Assembly (NCBI RefSeq): GCF_013349995.1
Contig: NZ_JABVXF010000001.1
Location: 310,001-374,000 of the forward strand
Length of the DNA: 64,000 nt
Source of the DNA: Pseudoalteromonas sp. 0303
GTDB lineage: Bacteria; Pseudomonadota; Gammaproteobacteria; Enterobacterales; Alteromonadaceae
Reading direction: 5' to 3'
Both the position numbers and the translations under genes were made by a program. Numbering within the stretch: the stretch's first letter is position 1; every line of letters starts with the position of its first letter. A model generated the notes under the pieces. It was given only the letters and a program-made list of their open reading frames with translations, did no database searches and was not told the DNA's origin. Below, in pieces: positions 43,532 to 53,175 of the stretch.

Positions 43532-44293
43532 TTAAAGGCGGATACCGCCATCAATTTCAACAACACGACCTGTAAAGAAGTCATTCTCTACAATGTATTG
43601 TGCTGTTTGAGCAATTTCATCTGCTTCACCAAAACGACCCACTGGCGTTACCGCCATCATGCGTTGTTGTGCTTCTGGTTTCATTGCATCTGTCATTGCT
43701 GTGCGAATAACACCTGGTGCAATTGCACCAACACGGATACCAAAGCGACCTAATTCTTTCGCCCAACCCGTTGTCATCGCAACAACACCGGCTTTAGACG
43801 CAGCATAGTTTGTTTGGCCAATGTTACCAGCACGGGCAACACTCGACATATTAACAATTACACCGCCTTTGCCAGACTCAATCATGTGGCTCGCAGCTTC
43901 GCGACCTGCTAAGAATACTCCGGTTAGGTTCACATCAATCACAGATTGAAATTGAGCCAACGACATTTTATCTACCACTTTGCCTTCTTTTGCTTTGATA
44001 AACATACCATCGCGTAAGATACCTGCGTTATTAATTAACACGCCGATATGGCCAAAGTCTTTATTGATAGTGTTGAACGTTGCTACCACAGCGTCTTCAT
44101 CTGTAACATTAGCAGCATACGCCATAACTTTTGTGCCATATTTAGCAAGCGCTGATACTGCAGTATCAAGTACGTCTTGTTGCATATCGATAAGAGCGAT
44201 GTTCGCACCAAGGGATGCAAATTTTTCGGCCATTGCAAAGCCTAAACCTTGCGCACCACCGGTAATTACGATGTTGTTGTTTTTAATTTCCAC
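43532..44293 (-). CDS. SDR-family 3-hydroxyacyl-CoA dehydrogenase-like
   Basis: The 253-residue short-chain dehydrogenase has a NAD loop in VITGGAQGLGFAMAEKFAS, NNAG in VLINNAGILRDG, Ser in VNMSSVARAG, and YAASK as the Tyr-Lys pair. Position as the last gene of the branched-chain operon suggests oxidation of a hydroxyacyl-CoA such as 3-hydroxy-2-methylbutyryl-CoA (isoleucine pathway). The mmsB gene ends 9 bp upstream. Alternative: an FabG-like reductase. Confidence 0.82.
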   Translation of the reverse strand: MEIKNNNIVITGGAQGLGFAMAEKFASLGANIALIDMQQDVLDTAVSALAKYGTKVMAYAANVTDEDAVVATFNTINKDFGHIGVLINNAGILRDGMFIKAKEGKVVDKMSLAQFQSVIDVNLTGVFLAGREAASHMIESGKGGVIVNMSSVARAGNIGQTNYAASKAGVVAMTTGWAKELGRFGIRVGAIAPGVIRTAMTDAMKPEAQQRMMAVTPVGRFGEADEIAQTAQYIVENDFFTGRVVEIDGGIRL

Positions 44294-44302
44294 AACAATC
44301 TC

Positions 44303-45193
44303 CTACTTCGAGAATAATTTAAAAATAGCGCTAAAATCATCACAACCCGCACCTTGATGCTGAAGCATAGTGTATAGATTCTTCGCCATTGACCCCATTG
44401 GGGTAGATGAATTACTTTGCTGAGCCGCTTCCATAGCAAGACCTAAGTCTTTCGCCATTAAATCAACCATAAAGCCCGGTTTATAATCATTACTTGCTGG
44501 CGCCGTATCCATTACACCAGGACATGGGTTATAAAGCTCAAGTGTCCAGTTACGGCCAGAGCTTGCAGTCATGATGTCACTTAACACTTTTGGATCGAGC
44601 CCGTTGTTAATGCCCATTTGTAGTGCTTCGCTAGTACCAGCCATTAAAATGCTTAGCAGCATGTTGTTACAGATTTTTGCGACTTGGCCTGCACCAATAT
44701 CACCAGCATGGAAGATATTTTTACCCATATCCACTAAAGCCAGCTTGGCTTTTTCAAAGTGAGTTTGCTCACCACCGACGATAAAGGTTAAAGTGCCCGC
44801 TGTTGCTCCTGCAACACCACCTGATACCGGCGCATCAACAAAATCAATGCCTTTTTGAGCAAGTTCACTACCCACTTGACGCGCTGATTCTGCATCAATG
44901 GTTGAGCAGTCAATCACTAAAGTTTTGCTATCAAGTAAGTTGATAAGGCCTGTTTCGCCTAAATAAAGAGACTTAACGTGTTTGCTTGCTGGTAGCATAC
45001 TGATAAAAATATCTGCGCCAATGGCACACTCAGCTGCATCGGTAGCAGCAATTGCACCTTTATCGGCAAGCTCACTGACCGCTACTTTATTTAAGTCAAA
45101 CACACGAACTGTATGACCTGCACTGACAAGGTTTGCCGCCATTGGGCCACCCATGTTGCCTAAACCAATAAATCCTATTGTTAATTTAGCCAT
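44303..45193 (-). CDS. mmsB: 3-hydroxyisobutyrate dehydrogenase
   Basis: The 296-residue protein has a Rossmann start FIGLGNMGGPMAANLVSAGH, the family motif DAPVSGGVAGATAGTLTFIV (residues ~118-137) and catalytic Lys in GAGQVAKICNNMLL. It oxidises 3-hydroxyisobutyrate to methylmalonate semialdehyde in valine breakdown, feeding MmsA encoded upstream in the same operon. Length and motifs are normal. Confidence 0.93.
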   Translation of the reverse strand: MAKLTIGFIGLGNMGGPMAANLVSAGHTVRVFDLNKVAVSELADKGAIAATDAAECAIGADIFISMLPASKHVKSLYLGETGLINLLDSKTLVIDCSTIDAESARQVGSELAQKGIDFVDAPVSGGVAGATAGTLTFIVGGEQTHFEKAKLALVDMGKNIFHAGDIGAGQVAKICNNMLLSILMAGTSEALQMGINNGLDPKVLSDIMTASSGRNWTLELYNPCPGVMDTAPASNDYKPGFMVDLMAKDLGLAMEAAQQSNSSTPMGSMAKNLYTMLQHQGAGCDDFSAIFKLFSK

Positions 45194-45210
45194 TTGTTTA
45201 CCCCTTGGAC

Positions 45211-46353
45211 TTAAGATGACGTTAATGAGTTTAGTGGGTGAGATTGCTCATCCCAGCGTGCTGTAAAGAAGCTATCTACAACTGCTTCGTCGATATCACT
45301 AAGCGATTTAAACTGCCAGTTAGGTGCACCGTCTTTGTCGATTAATAGCGCACGAACCCCTTCTTGAAACTCGCCTACTTCGCCACAGCGTACAGACATA
45401 CCTAGCTCCATTTTGAAGCAATCTGCTAACGTCATCTCTTTTGAATTAGCTAATTGACGTTCAACCAGCGCACAACTAAGCGGACAACCATGCGATAATG
45501 ATTTTTGCGCACGATTAAGCCATTTATCTTCTGTTTCTAAAGCTTGAATGTAGTCAATTTTTCCCTGCAATGAATCAAACTCAGCCAGCTTTTGAATAAC
45601 CTCAAGGTTATCTTTTACATTGCCTTTAGGAACACGGCCTGAAATATTATCAATCGAGATTAGAATGTTTGTCAGCTTTTCGTGGTTTAATGAGGCTGTT
45701 TTGCCCCATTTTTCAGCGGTGATAGCCGTTAAAATAGCGTCATATTTATCTGCTGTTGCATAGTGATCAGCAAGATTAACAAACAAGGCATCTTCAGCAT
45801 TGATAGACGCCGCAGTTAACCCTAAGAATAGACCCACTTGCTCAGGCATTTTATGTAAGAAGTAACTGCCGCCCACATCTGGGTATAAACCAATGGTTAG
45901 CTCAGGCATTGCAATACGTGATGTTTCGGTTACCACACGGTGACTTGCACCAGCCATTAAGCCAAGACCGCCCCCCATAACAATGCCATTACCCCAAAGT
46001 AATATTGGCTTTTCATAGCAGTGAATTAGGTAGTCTAATTTGTACTCAAGGGTAAAAAAGTCTTCAATGTAGTTAGCAGGCTCACCTGTGCTCATTGCTT
46101 TATGCAGGCTTACTACATCCCCACCGGCACAAAATGCTTTTTCGCCAGCCCCTTTTAGAACGACCATGGCAACGGCGTCATCGTCAGCCCATTTTCTAAG
46201 CTGCGGCTCAAGCAATTGGATCATGTCGTAATTTAAGGCATTTAACGACTTAGGCGCATTGAGTGTCGCAATTGCAATGAGGCCGCTCTCGGCCTCTGCA
46301 GTTTCAAACACCACAGGCGCATCTTGATGATTTAGTAGTGTTGCGTTAGTCAT
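45211..46353 (-). CDS. 3-hydroxyisobutyryl-CoA hydrolase
   Basis: The protein is 380 residues from ATG 46353, which shares one base with the stop of the upstream hydratase gene (TAATG). It is a crotonase-fold enzyme with FCAGGDVVSLHKA, GIVMGGGLGLMAGASHRVV and MPELTIGLYPDVGGSYFLHK, where Glu and Asp are the catalytic pair of the hydrolase subgroup. The longer length (~380 rather than 260) separates it from enoyl-CoA hydratases. It frees 3-hydroxyisobutyrate for MmsB. Confidence 0.92.
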   Translation of the reverse strand: MTNATLLNHQDAPVVFETAEAESGLIAIATLNAPKSLNALNYDMIQLLEPQLRKWADDDAVAMVVLKGAGEKAFCAGGDVVSLHKAMSTGEPANYIEDFFTLEYKLDYLIHCYEKPILLWGNGIVMGGGLGLMAGASHRVVTETSRIAMPELTIGLYPDVGGSYFLHKMPEQVGLFLGLTAASINAEDALFVNLADHYATADKYDAILTAITAEKWGKTASLNHEKLTNILISIDNISGRVPKGNVKDNLEVIQKLAEFDSLQGKIDYIQALETEDKWLNRAQKSLSHGCPLSCALVERQLANSKEMTLADCFKMELGMSVRCGEVGEFQEGVRALLIDKDGAPNWQFKSLSDIDEAVVDSFFTARWDEQSHPLNSLTSS

Positions 46354-47132
46354 TAGCCATTTACCCAATTTGCTTTACGCTTTTCTAAGAATGCATTCAC
46401 GCCTTCTTTTTGGTCTTGCGTATCAAATAATTGTACAAATAACTCACGCTCTAATGGCAATGCATGAGCCATAGGTTGTGTGCGACCTTTTTGAATAAGC
46501 TCTTTACATGCAGTCACAGCAACCGGGCTTTGTTCGCCAACTTGGTTAGCAAGTTTCATTGCCGCAGCTAAACTTTCGCCAGTGCCAACCACTTCTTCAA
46601 CAAGACCAATTTCACGTGCTTTGTCTGCTTTTAAGCGCTCACCACATAAGATCATGCGTTTTGCCCAGCCCTCACCAACAAGCCATGCAAGGTTTTGCGT
46701 ACCGCCAGCACAAGGCAGTAAGCCAACTTTCGCTTCAGGAAGTGCCATTTGAGCTTGCTCTTCAGCTATACGAATATCACAAGCAAGAGCCACTTCAAGA
46801 CCACCGCCCATGGCATAACCATTAATAGCCGCGATTGATACACCACGGAAATTGGTTAATGCTTCAAATGCATCACCAAACACTTTTGACATAGTGGCAG
46901 CAACGCCTTTATCACCACTAGCAAACACGTTTAAATCGGCACCTGCACTAAAGAACTTTTCACCTTGCCCTGTGATCACTAATGCATAGACATTTTTGTT
47001 AGCATTTAGCTCAGTTACAGTCTCTTTTAATGCAGTTAATGTATCTTGTGTCCAGGTATTCGCTGGCGGGTTATTCATGGTTAAAACCGCTACGTTACCT
47101 TCAATATTTAAATCAATCGATGGATTAGACAT
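46353..47132 (-). CDS. Enoyl-CoA hydratase
   Basis: The 259-residue crotonase-family protein has FSAGADLNVFASGD, INGYAMGGGLEVALACDIRI (oxyanion loop) and ALPEAKVGLLPCAGGTQNLA. It hydrates methacrylyl-CoA or tiglyl-CoA in valine/isoleucine degradation. Ten bp downstream of the acyl-CoA dehydrogenase gene, it is part of the same operon. Both catalytic Glu positions appear to be kept. Confidence 0.9.
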   Translation of the reverse strand: MSNPSIDLNIEGNVAVLTMNNPPANTWTQDTLTALKETVTELNANKNVYALVITGQGEKFFSAGADLNVFASGDKGVAATMSKVFGDAFEALTNFRGVSIAAINGYAMGGGLEVALACDIRIAEEQAQMALPEAKVGLLPCAGGTQNLAWLVGEGWAKRMILCGERLKADKAREIGLVEEVVGTGESLAAAMKLANQVGEQSPVAVTACKELIQKGRTQPMAHALPLERELFVQLFDTQDQKEGVNAFLEKRKANWVNG

Positions 47133-47142
47133 AGGTTGCTCC

Positions 47143-48300
47143 TTATAGAATGTCGCCAGCTGACTCAGCTAAGATACGACGTGCGATAATCACACGCATG
47201 ATTTCGTTTGTGCCTTCAAGAATTTGATGCACACGTACGTCTCTGAAATGACGCTCTAATGGGTATTCTTTGATGTAACCATAACCACCATGAATTTGTA
47301 GTGCATCGTCACATACTTTAAAACCAACATCTGTAGCAAAACGTTTTGCCATCGCGCAGTAAGTGGTTTTTTCGCTGTCACCGGTATCTAGTTTAAATGC
47401 GGCTAAGCGCACCATTTGACGAGCGGCAACAAGCTCAGTGTTCATATCGGCAATCTTAAATTGCAGTGCTTGGAAGGCAGCTAATGGCTTACCAAATTGC
47501 TCACGTTCTTTTAGGTATTCGCGTGCAGTGTTAAGTGCTGCTTGTGCTGTACCTAATGAACAGGTAGCAATATTAATTCGGCCACCATCTAGGCCTTGCA
47601 TTGCAAACTTAAAGCCTTCGCCTTCTTGGCCTAGTAAGTTAGCCGCAGGAATTCTGACACCTTCAAAGCTAATTAAACGTGTTGGCTGTGCATTCCAGCC
47701 CATTTTTTCTTCAGCTTTACCGTATTCAATACCTGCAGCATCTGCAGGCACAACAAATGCCGAAATACCGGCTGCGCCTTCACCACCAGTGCGCGCCATA
47801 ACCACAAGTAAATCAGTTTCACCGGCGCCCGAAATAAACATTTTAGAGCCTGAGATCACATACTCATCGCCCTCTTTAACCGCTTTAGTTTTTAGTGATG
47901 CTGCATCAGAGCCAGACCCCGGTTCTGTTAAACAATAAGAAGCAAGTAACTCACCCATTACTAATTGTTCACAGTACTTGGCTTTAACGTCCTCAGTACC
48001 AAAGCTTGCAATCATCCAGGTTGCCATATTATGAATGGTCAACATTGCGGTCGTAGCTGTACAACCCATGGCTAGCTGCTCAAAGATAATGCTTGAATCT
48101 AGGCGAGATAAACCTAAGCCACCCGCTTCTTCTGGGGTATATAAACCACAAAAGCCAAGCTCACCGGCTGCTTTAATGGTGTCTTTAGGGAAAATGTGTT
48201 CTTGGTCCCACTTAGCTGCATGTGGAGCAAGTTCAGACTCTGCAAACTGACGGGCTGTTTCAGCAAACGCTTGCTGATCTTCGGTTAAATTAAAGTCCAT
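47143..48300 (-). CDS. Acyl-CoA dehydrogenase (isobutyryl/2-methylbutyryl-CoA type)
   Basis: The 385-residue protein has the family signatures YCLTEPGSGSDAASLKTKAV (FAD/substrate region) and QIHGGYGYIKEYPLERHFRD near the C-terminus, then EGTNEIMRVIIARRIL with the catalytic Glu. Position in the valine operon suggests isobutyryl-CoA dehydrogenase activity. Substrate choice is inferred. It lies about 106 bp downstream of mmsA with a hairpin between them. Confidence 0.9.
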   Translation of the reverse strand: MDFNLTEDQQAFAETARQFAESELAPHAAKWDQEHIFPKDTIKAAGELGFCGLYTPEEAGGLGLSRLDSSIIFEQLAMGCTATTAMLTIHNMATWMIASFGTEDVKAKYCEQLVMGELLASYCLTEPGSGSDAASLKTKAVKEGDEYVISGSKMFISGAGETDLLVVMARTGGEGAAGISAFVVPADAAGIEYGKAEEKMGWNAQPTRLISFEGVRIPAANLLGQEGEGFKFAMQGLDGGRINIATCSLGTAQAALNTAREYLKEREQFGKPLAAFQALQFKIADMNTELVAARQMVRLAAFKLDTGDSEKTTYCAMAKRFATDVGFKVCDDALQIHGGYGYIKEYPLERHFRDVRVHQILEGTNEIMRVIIARRILAESAGDIL

Positions 48301-48365
48301 AGTAGACCTCTATTTGTTGTCTTATTCTTTAAAGAATTATTGTTGTCGTTTAAATGTGTGTTCTT

Positions 48366-48387
48366 TGAGCGAGCGTGTGCTCGCTCA
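48366..48387. repeat. Perfect inverted repeat between mmsA and the acyl-CoA dehydrogenase gene
   Basis: TGAGCGAGC-GTGT-GCTCGCTCA is a 9-bp GC-rich stem. No T run follows on either strand, so it may be a transcript-processing or attenuation hairpin rather than a terminator. Confidence 0.7.
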
Positions 48388-48406
48388 GCAGTAAATTAAT
48401 TACAGC

Positions 48407-49897
48407 TTATTTAAGGTTGATACTCATGTTCGGACCTGAGGCGATATCATCCTCGAACCAACGTGAAGTAATTGTTTTCGTTTCTGTGTAAAAACGAATA
48501 CCTTGCTTACCGTAGGTGTGTTGGTCACCGTAGAATGAGCCTTTCCAACCTGTGAAAGAGAAAAACGGTAGTGGCACAGGAATTGGCACGTTGATACCAA
48601 CTTGACCTACTTCGATTTCATGTTGGAATTTACGTGCAGCAGCGCCGCTTGATGTGAATAACGAAGTACCGTTACCGTAAGGCGAGTTATTTATAAGCTC
48701 AATCGCCTCTTCAAGAGTATCTACAAACATACAAGCCAATACAGGACCAAAGATCTCTTCTTTGTATAAATCCATCTCGGTTGTTACATCAGTAAATAGC
48801 GTTGGACCAACCCAGTTACCTTGCTCGTAACCTTCAACAGTAAAGTCAGAGCCATCAATTAAGCACGTTGCACCTTGTTCTTTACCACTTGCGATAAGTG
48901 ATAAAATACGGTCTTTAGCAGCTTTTGATGTTTGTGGGCCGTAAGCCGCGTTGGCATCATCCCATACACCTGGGCGTACGTTTTCAAAGCCTGCTTTAAT
49001 TTCGTCAATCCAGTCTTTTGCTTGACCAACAAACACAGCAACCGAAATACCCATACAGCGCTGACCCGCAGCACCTACAGACGCACCTACTAGGTTGTTT
49101 ACAACATGCGATTTACTTGCATCAGGCATAATAACCATGTGGTTTTTTGCACCTACACAAGCTTGCACGCGTTTAAGGTTTGCTGTGCCTTTTGAATAAA
49201 TGTATTCACCTACACCACACGAACCAACAAATGAAATTGCACGTACTGCTGGGTCTTCTAATAAACGGTCAACTTGTGGTTTTGTACCATGAACAACTTG
49301 TAACACCCCTTTTGGTGCACCCGCTTCAACAAATAGTTCAGCTAAACGCATTGGTGTTAGTGGATCTTGCTCTGATGGTTTCAGAATAAAGGTGTTACCA
49401 CACACAATTGCCAGTGGGAACATCCATAATGGGATCATCGCAGGGAAGTTAAATGGCGTAATACCCGCACATACACCCAGTGGCTGCATGTAAGAGTAAG
49501 TATCGATTTTACGCGCTACGTTTTCCATTGTTTCGCCCATCATTAGTGATGGTGCATTGGCTGCTTGCTCAACAACTTCAATACCGCGCCAAACATCGCC
49601 TTTGGCATCTTCAAATGTTTTACCCAGCTCATGACAAATAATCGTCGCAAGCTCGTCATGGTTTTCTTTTAGTAGTGCAGCGTATTTCATCATGATGCGC
49701 GCACGCTCAGAAATTGGCACTTCTTTCCATGTTTTAAATGTTTCTTTTGCAGAGGCAATTGCTGCATCCATTTCAGCATCTGTTGCACACGGAACTTGCG
49801 CTAACACTTCTTGGTTTGCAGGATTGATAACATCAATCAGCTGCGTTGAACTTGATTGGGTAAATTCGCCGTTGATAAATAAAGGTACTTGGTGCAT
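48407..49897 (-). CDS. mmsA: CoA-acylating methylmalonate-semialdehyde dehydrogenase
   Basis: The 496-residue aldehyde dehydrogenase has [20 protein letters not shown] and [13 protein letters not shown] (NAD site), [15 protein letters not shown] and the catalytic Cys in [13 protein letters not shown]. It ends with [12 protein letters not shown], typical of MmsA. It converts methylmalonate semialdehyde to propionyl-CoA. The upstream thiolase ends 91 bp before its start. Confidence 0.95.
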   Translation of the reverse strand: MHQVPLFINGEFTQSSSTQLIDVINPANQEVLAQVPCATDAEMDAAIASAKETFKTWKEVPISERARIMMKYAALLKENHDELATIICHELGKTFEDAKGDVWRGIEVVEQAANAPSLMMGETMENVARKIDTYSYMQPLGVCAGITPFNFPAMIPLWMFPLAIVCGNTFILKPSEQDPLTPMRLAELFVEAGAPKGVLQVVHGTKPQVDRLLEDPAVRAISFVGSCGVGEYIYSKGTANLKRVQACVGAKNHMVIMPDASKSHVVNNLVGASVGAAGQRCMGISVAVFVGQAKDWIDEIKAGFENVRPGVWDDANAAYGPQTSKAAKDRILSLIASGKEQGATCLIDGSDFTVEGYEQGNWVGPTLFTDVTTEMDLYKEEIFGPVLACMFVDTLEEAIELINNSPYGNGTSLFTSSGAAARKFQHEIEVGQVGINVPIPVPLPFFSFTGWKGSFYGDQHTYGKQGIRFYTETKTITSRWFEDDIASGPNMSINLK

Positions 49898-49988
49898 GAG
49901 GCACTCCTCCCCAGTGGGTATAAAGAGGCCGCAACATGATAGTTTTTAAAATACGTTGCGGCTGTGAGAGATTAAAATTCTAAAGCGA

Positions 49989-51170
49989 TTAAATAGCTTC
50001 GATTGCCATAGCAACAGCTTCACCACCACCGATACACAGTGAGGCAACACCTTTGCTAAGACCACGATTCTTTAATGCATGAATTAAGGTAACTAAGATA
50101 CGCGCGCCGCTTGCACCAATTGGGTGACCAAGTGCACAGGCACCGCCGTTTACGTTTACTTTGCTTTCATCAAGTTTTAGCTCGTTAATTGCAAGCATAG
50201 TCACCATCGCAAACGCTTCGTTGATTTCCCATAAATCAACATCATTAACAGACCAACCTGCTTTTTCTAAAAGCGATTGCATCGCACCAACCGGTGCTAA
50301 AGTAAATTCGCTCGGGGCTTGAGAATGTGTGCTGTGAGCAACGATACGACAAAGTGGTGTTAAACCTTGTGCTTTAGCATCTGACTCACGCATTAAAACA
50401 AGCGCTGCTGCACCATCAGAGATTGATGACGAGTTTGCAGCTGTAATAGTGCCGTCTTTTTTGAATGCAGGACGTAAACCTGGGATTTTATCAGGACGTG
50501 CATTGCCTGGTTGCTCATCAATCGCAACGGTCACATCACCTTTGCGTGTAGAAATAGTGTGCGCTGCAATCTCGTTTGCAAATGCACCTGTCTCAATCGC
50601 GCTATTTGCTTTAGTCAGTGAGCTAAGTGCAAAGTTGTCCATTTGTTCACGACCAATTGAATATTGATCGGCAGTGTCTTGTGCAAAACAACCCATTGCT
50701 TTGTTATCGTAAGCATCTTCAAGGCCGTCACACATCATGTGATCTTTTACTTCGCCATGGCCCATACGCATACCTGAACGTGCATTCGGTAACATATAAG
50801 GGGCATTACTCATGCTTTCCATGCCACCAGCAACCGCTGAGTTAATAGAGCCTGATTTAATTAAGTCATGGGCAAACATTGCAGCCTTTAAGCCAGAGCC
50901 ACATACCTTGTTGATTGTTGTAGCGCCAGTACCTTGATTAAGACCCGCTTTTAACATTGCTTGGCGTGCAGGTGCTTGACCAAGACCAGCTGGTAATACA
51001 CAGCCCATGATCACTTCGTCAATCTTATCGGCAGATAAACCGGCTTGCTCTAAGCTACTTTTAATAGCTGTAGCACCTAAATCAGTTGCGTGTGCACCAC
51101 TTAGTGCGCCCATAAAACCACCCATAGGGGTACGTTTTGCGGCAACAATAACAACGGCTTCAGTAGTCAT
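49989..51170 (-). CDS. Acetyl-CoA C-acyltransferase (thiolase)
   Basis: The protein is 393 residues from ATG 51170 (MTTEAVVIVAAKRTPMGGFM), which has GGAG six bases upstream; the longer frame to 51200 lacks an SD. The acyl-accepting Cys is in INKVCGSGLKAAMFAHDL; His in NVNGGACALGHPIGASGARI and Cys in ASLCIGGGEAVAM complete the site. It cleaves 3-ketoacyl-CoA, here probably 2-methylacetoacetyl-CoA (isoleucine) and acetoacetyl-CoA. It is the first gene of the minus-strand operon, divergent from liuR. Confidence 0.93.
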   Translation of the reverse strand: MTTEAVVIVAAKRTPMGGFMGALSGAHATDLGATAIKSSLEQAGLSADKIDEVIMGCVLPAGLGQAPARQAMLKAGLNQGTGATTINKVCGSGLKAAMFAHDLIKSGSINSAVAGGMESMSNAPYMLPNARSGMRMGHGEVKDHMMCDGLEDAYDNKAMGCFAQDTADQYSIGREQMDNFALSSLTKANSAIETGAFANEIAAHTISTRKGDVTVAIDEQPGNARPDKIPGLRPAFKKDGTITAANSSSISDGAAALVLMRESDAKAQGLTPLCRIVAHSTHSQAPSEFTLAPVGAMQSLLEKAGWSVNDVDLWEINEAFAMVTMLAINELKLDESKVNVNGGACALGHPIGASGARILVTLIHALKNRGLSKGVASLCIGGGEAVAMAIEAI

Positions 51171-51273
51171 AATTGGCTCCATGTAAGTGGTTATCATCAT
51201 GTGTTCAAATCATGTGTAACCAAACAGTTAATTTGTTATAGTTTAATTTCGATTTAATTCAGCATACATAATA

Positions 51274-51295
51274 TTTACGTTTACGCCAACGTAAA
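51274..51295. promoter_or_regulatory. LiuR-type operator, thiolase side
   Basis: TTTACGT and ACGTAAA are 8 bp apart, with a nested TTTACG-CCAA-CGTAAA. The site resembles MerR-family LiuR motifs reported for proteobacterial leucine pathways. It lies about 105 bp upstream of the thiolase start in the divergent intergenic region (51171-51511). Confidence 0.6.
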
Positions 51296-51454
51296 TCTAA
51301 AATCAACATTTTTGCGGCCGGCAAAACTGTAAACTTATCTGTATTTTGTTGTATGAAAAATCGAACATCTGCTTACAAGGCTAGATAAATAAAGCTTTTC
51401 AACAAATCCAACCAGTTATCTTTATAAGTCTAAAGTATAACTCCTAAATCACCC

Positions 51455-51482
51455 TTTACCTTTACGTAAACTTCACTTATAT
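51455..51482 (+). promoter_or_regulatory. liuR promoter with LiuR-type palindrome
   Basis: The perfect palindrome TTTACGTAAA (51461-51470) lies between TTTACC (51455) and TTATAT (51477). A palindrome in the spacer is the usual place for MerR-family control. No other element was seen in 51296-51454. Confidence 0.6.
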
Positions 51483-51511
51483 TGGTGTTATTCGAATGAG
51501 GTAAATAAATC

Positions 51512-51946
51512 ATGAAACAAGACAATCAAACAAACTTTGAAAGCGCAGCAGTTGAACCTGCAAGCAATGAGCAAACGTTTAGTATCAGCGAACTAGCAAA
51601 AGAATTTGATATTACCACCCGCTCTATCCGCTTTTATGAAGACCAAGGCCTGATCTCACCAGATCGCAATGGTCAAACCCGTATTTATTCAAAACGCGAC
51701 AAAGTAAGACTAAAACTTATTCTACGTGGTAAACGCTTAGGTTTTACCTTGGCTGAAACGGGCCGTTTGTTTGAACTTTACGATGCAGATAAATCGAGCG
51801 CTAAACAGCTAGTGACTATGCTGGACCTTATCGCAGAGAAAAAAGCGGACCTAAGCCAACAAATGGACGACATTAAAGTTGTACTAATGGAATTGGTAAC
51901 TGCAGAACGTCGCTGTCGTGAAACCCTTAATAATTTAGACGAATAA
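51512..51946 (+). CDS. liuR: MerR-family regulator of branched-chain catabolism
   Basis: The 144-residue protein has a winged HTH in FSISELAKEFDITTRSIRFY followed by EDQGLISPDR and RIYSKRDKVRLKLILRGKRL. An acidic and helical dimerisation region follows, and no effector Cys cluster of metal sensors is present. It heads the liu operon, 45 bp before liuA, with matching palindromes in the divergent promoter region, so it likely controls both operons. Confidence 0.88.
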   Translation: MKQDNQTNFESAAVEPASNEQTFSISELAKEFDITTRSIRFYEDQGLISPDRNGQTRIYSKRDKVRLKLILRGKRLGFTLAETGRLFELYDADKSSAKQLVTMLDLIAEKKADLSQQMDDIKVVLMELVTAERRCRETLNNLDE

Positions 51947-51990
51947 CCTGACAACAATCTCGTCAACAGACTCTCACAGGAACACACATT

Positions 51991-53166
51991 ATGAGCACTA
52001 TTTCACTATACAAAGAAATGAACTTCGGACTTGGCGAAACAGCAGACATGATCCGCGATCACGTTAATAGCTTTGCGAGCCAAGAAATCGCCCCACTTGC
52101 AGAACAAACAGATTTAGAAAATGCCTTCCCTAATCAACTTTGGCCACAACTTGGCGAAATGGGTTTATTAGGTATGACAGTGCCTGAAGAATTTGGCGGT
52201 GCTGGCCTTGGTTACCTTGAGCACGTAATCGCAATGGAAGAAATTAGCCGTGCAAGTGCATCGATTGGTTTAAGTTATGGTGCTCATTCAAACTTATGTG
52301 TTAACCAAATTAACCGCAATGGGTCACAAGCACAAAAAGAAAAGTACTTACCAAAACTTATCAGCGGTGAGCACATTGGTGCCCTTGCGATGAGTGAGCC
52401 AAACGCGGGTTCTGATGTTGTATCAATGAAATTAAAAGCTGAGAAAAAAGGCGATGTATTTGTACTTAACGGTAATAAAATGTGGATCACTAATGGTCCA
52501 GATGCCGATACCTTTGTTATCTATGCAAAAACAGATTTAAATGCCGGCCCTAAAGGCATCACAGCGTTCATCGTTGAACGTAACACACCGGGATTCTCTA
52601 CTGCGCAAAAGCTAGACAAACTTGGTATGCGCGGCTCTAACACCTGTGAATTAGTGTTTGAGAACTGCGAAGTACCAGCAGAAAACATTCTAGGTAACTT
52701 AAACGAAGGCGTAAAAGTACTTATGAGTGGCCTTGATTATGAGCGTGTTGTTTTAGCAGCAGGCCCGCTTGGCATTATGCAAGCATGTATGGACATTGTG
52801 GTTCCTTATATTCATGAGCGTAAACAATTTGATAGCCCAATTGGTCAGTTCCAGCTTATTCAAGGCAAAATCGCTGATATGTACACACAAATGAATGCTG
52901 CTCGTTCATACGTTTACACGGTAGCTCGTGCATGTGACCGCGGCGAAACAACGCGTAAAGATGCCGCTGGTGCGATTTTATATGCCGCAGAGCTTGCTAC
53001 TAAGATGGCCCTTGATGCTATCCAAATCTTAGGTGGTAATGGTTATATCAACGAATACGCGACAGGTCGTTTATTACGTGATGCAAAACTATATGAAATT
53101 GGCGCAGGTACTTCAGAAATCCGCCGCATGCTAATTGGTCGCGAATTATTCACTGAAAGCCGATAG
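51991..53166 (+). CDS. liuA: Isovaleryl-CoA dehydrogenase
   Basis: The 391-residue acyl-CoA dehydrogenase has [60 protein letters not shown] (the isovaleryl-type Glu position) and [20 protein letters not shown], then [20 protein letters not shown]. It oxidises isovaleryl-CoA to 3-methylcrotonyl-CoA. It is followed 9 bp later by liuB. Confidence 0.95.
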   Translation: MSTISLYKEMNFGLGETADMIRDHVNSFASQEIAPLAEQTDLENAFPNQLWPQLGEMGLLGMTVPEEFGGAGLGYLEHVIAMEEISRASASIGLSYGAHSNLCVNQINRNGSQAQKEKYLPKLISGEHIGALAMSEPNAGSDVVSMKLKAEKKGDVFVLNGNKMWITNGPDADTFVIYAKTDLNAGPKGITAFIVERNTPGFSTAQKLDKLGMRGSNTCELVFENCEVPAENILGNLNEGVKVLMSGLDYERVVLAAGPLGIMQACMDIVVPYIHERKQFDSPIGQFQLIQGKIADMYTQMNAARSYVYTVARACDRGETTRKDAAGAILYAAELATKMALDAIQILGGNGYINEYATGRLLRDAKLYEIGAGTSEIRRMLIGRELFTESR

Positions 53167-53175
53167 GACCTTGTT

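Noticed and set aside
48366..48387. Terminator between mmsA and the acyl-CoA dehydrogenase gene
   Set aside because: The stem is good but neither strand has a following T run, so it was reported as an inverted repeat.
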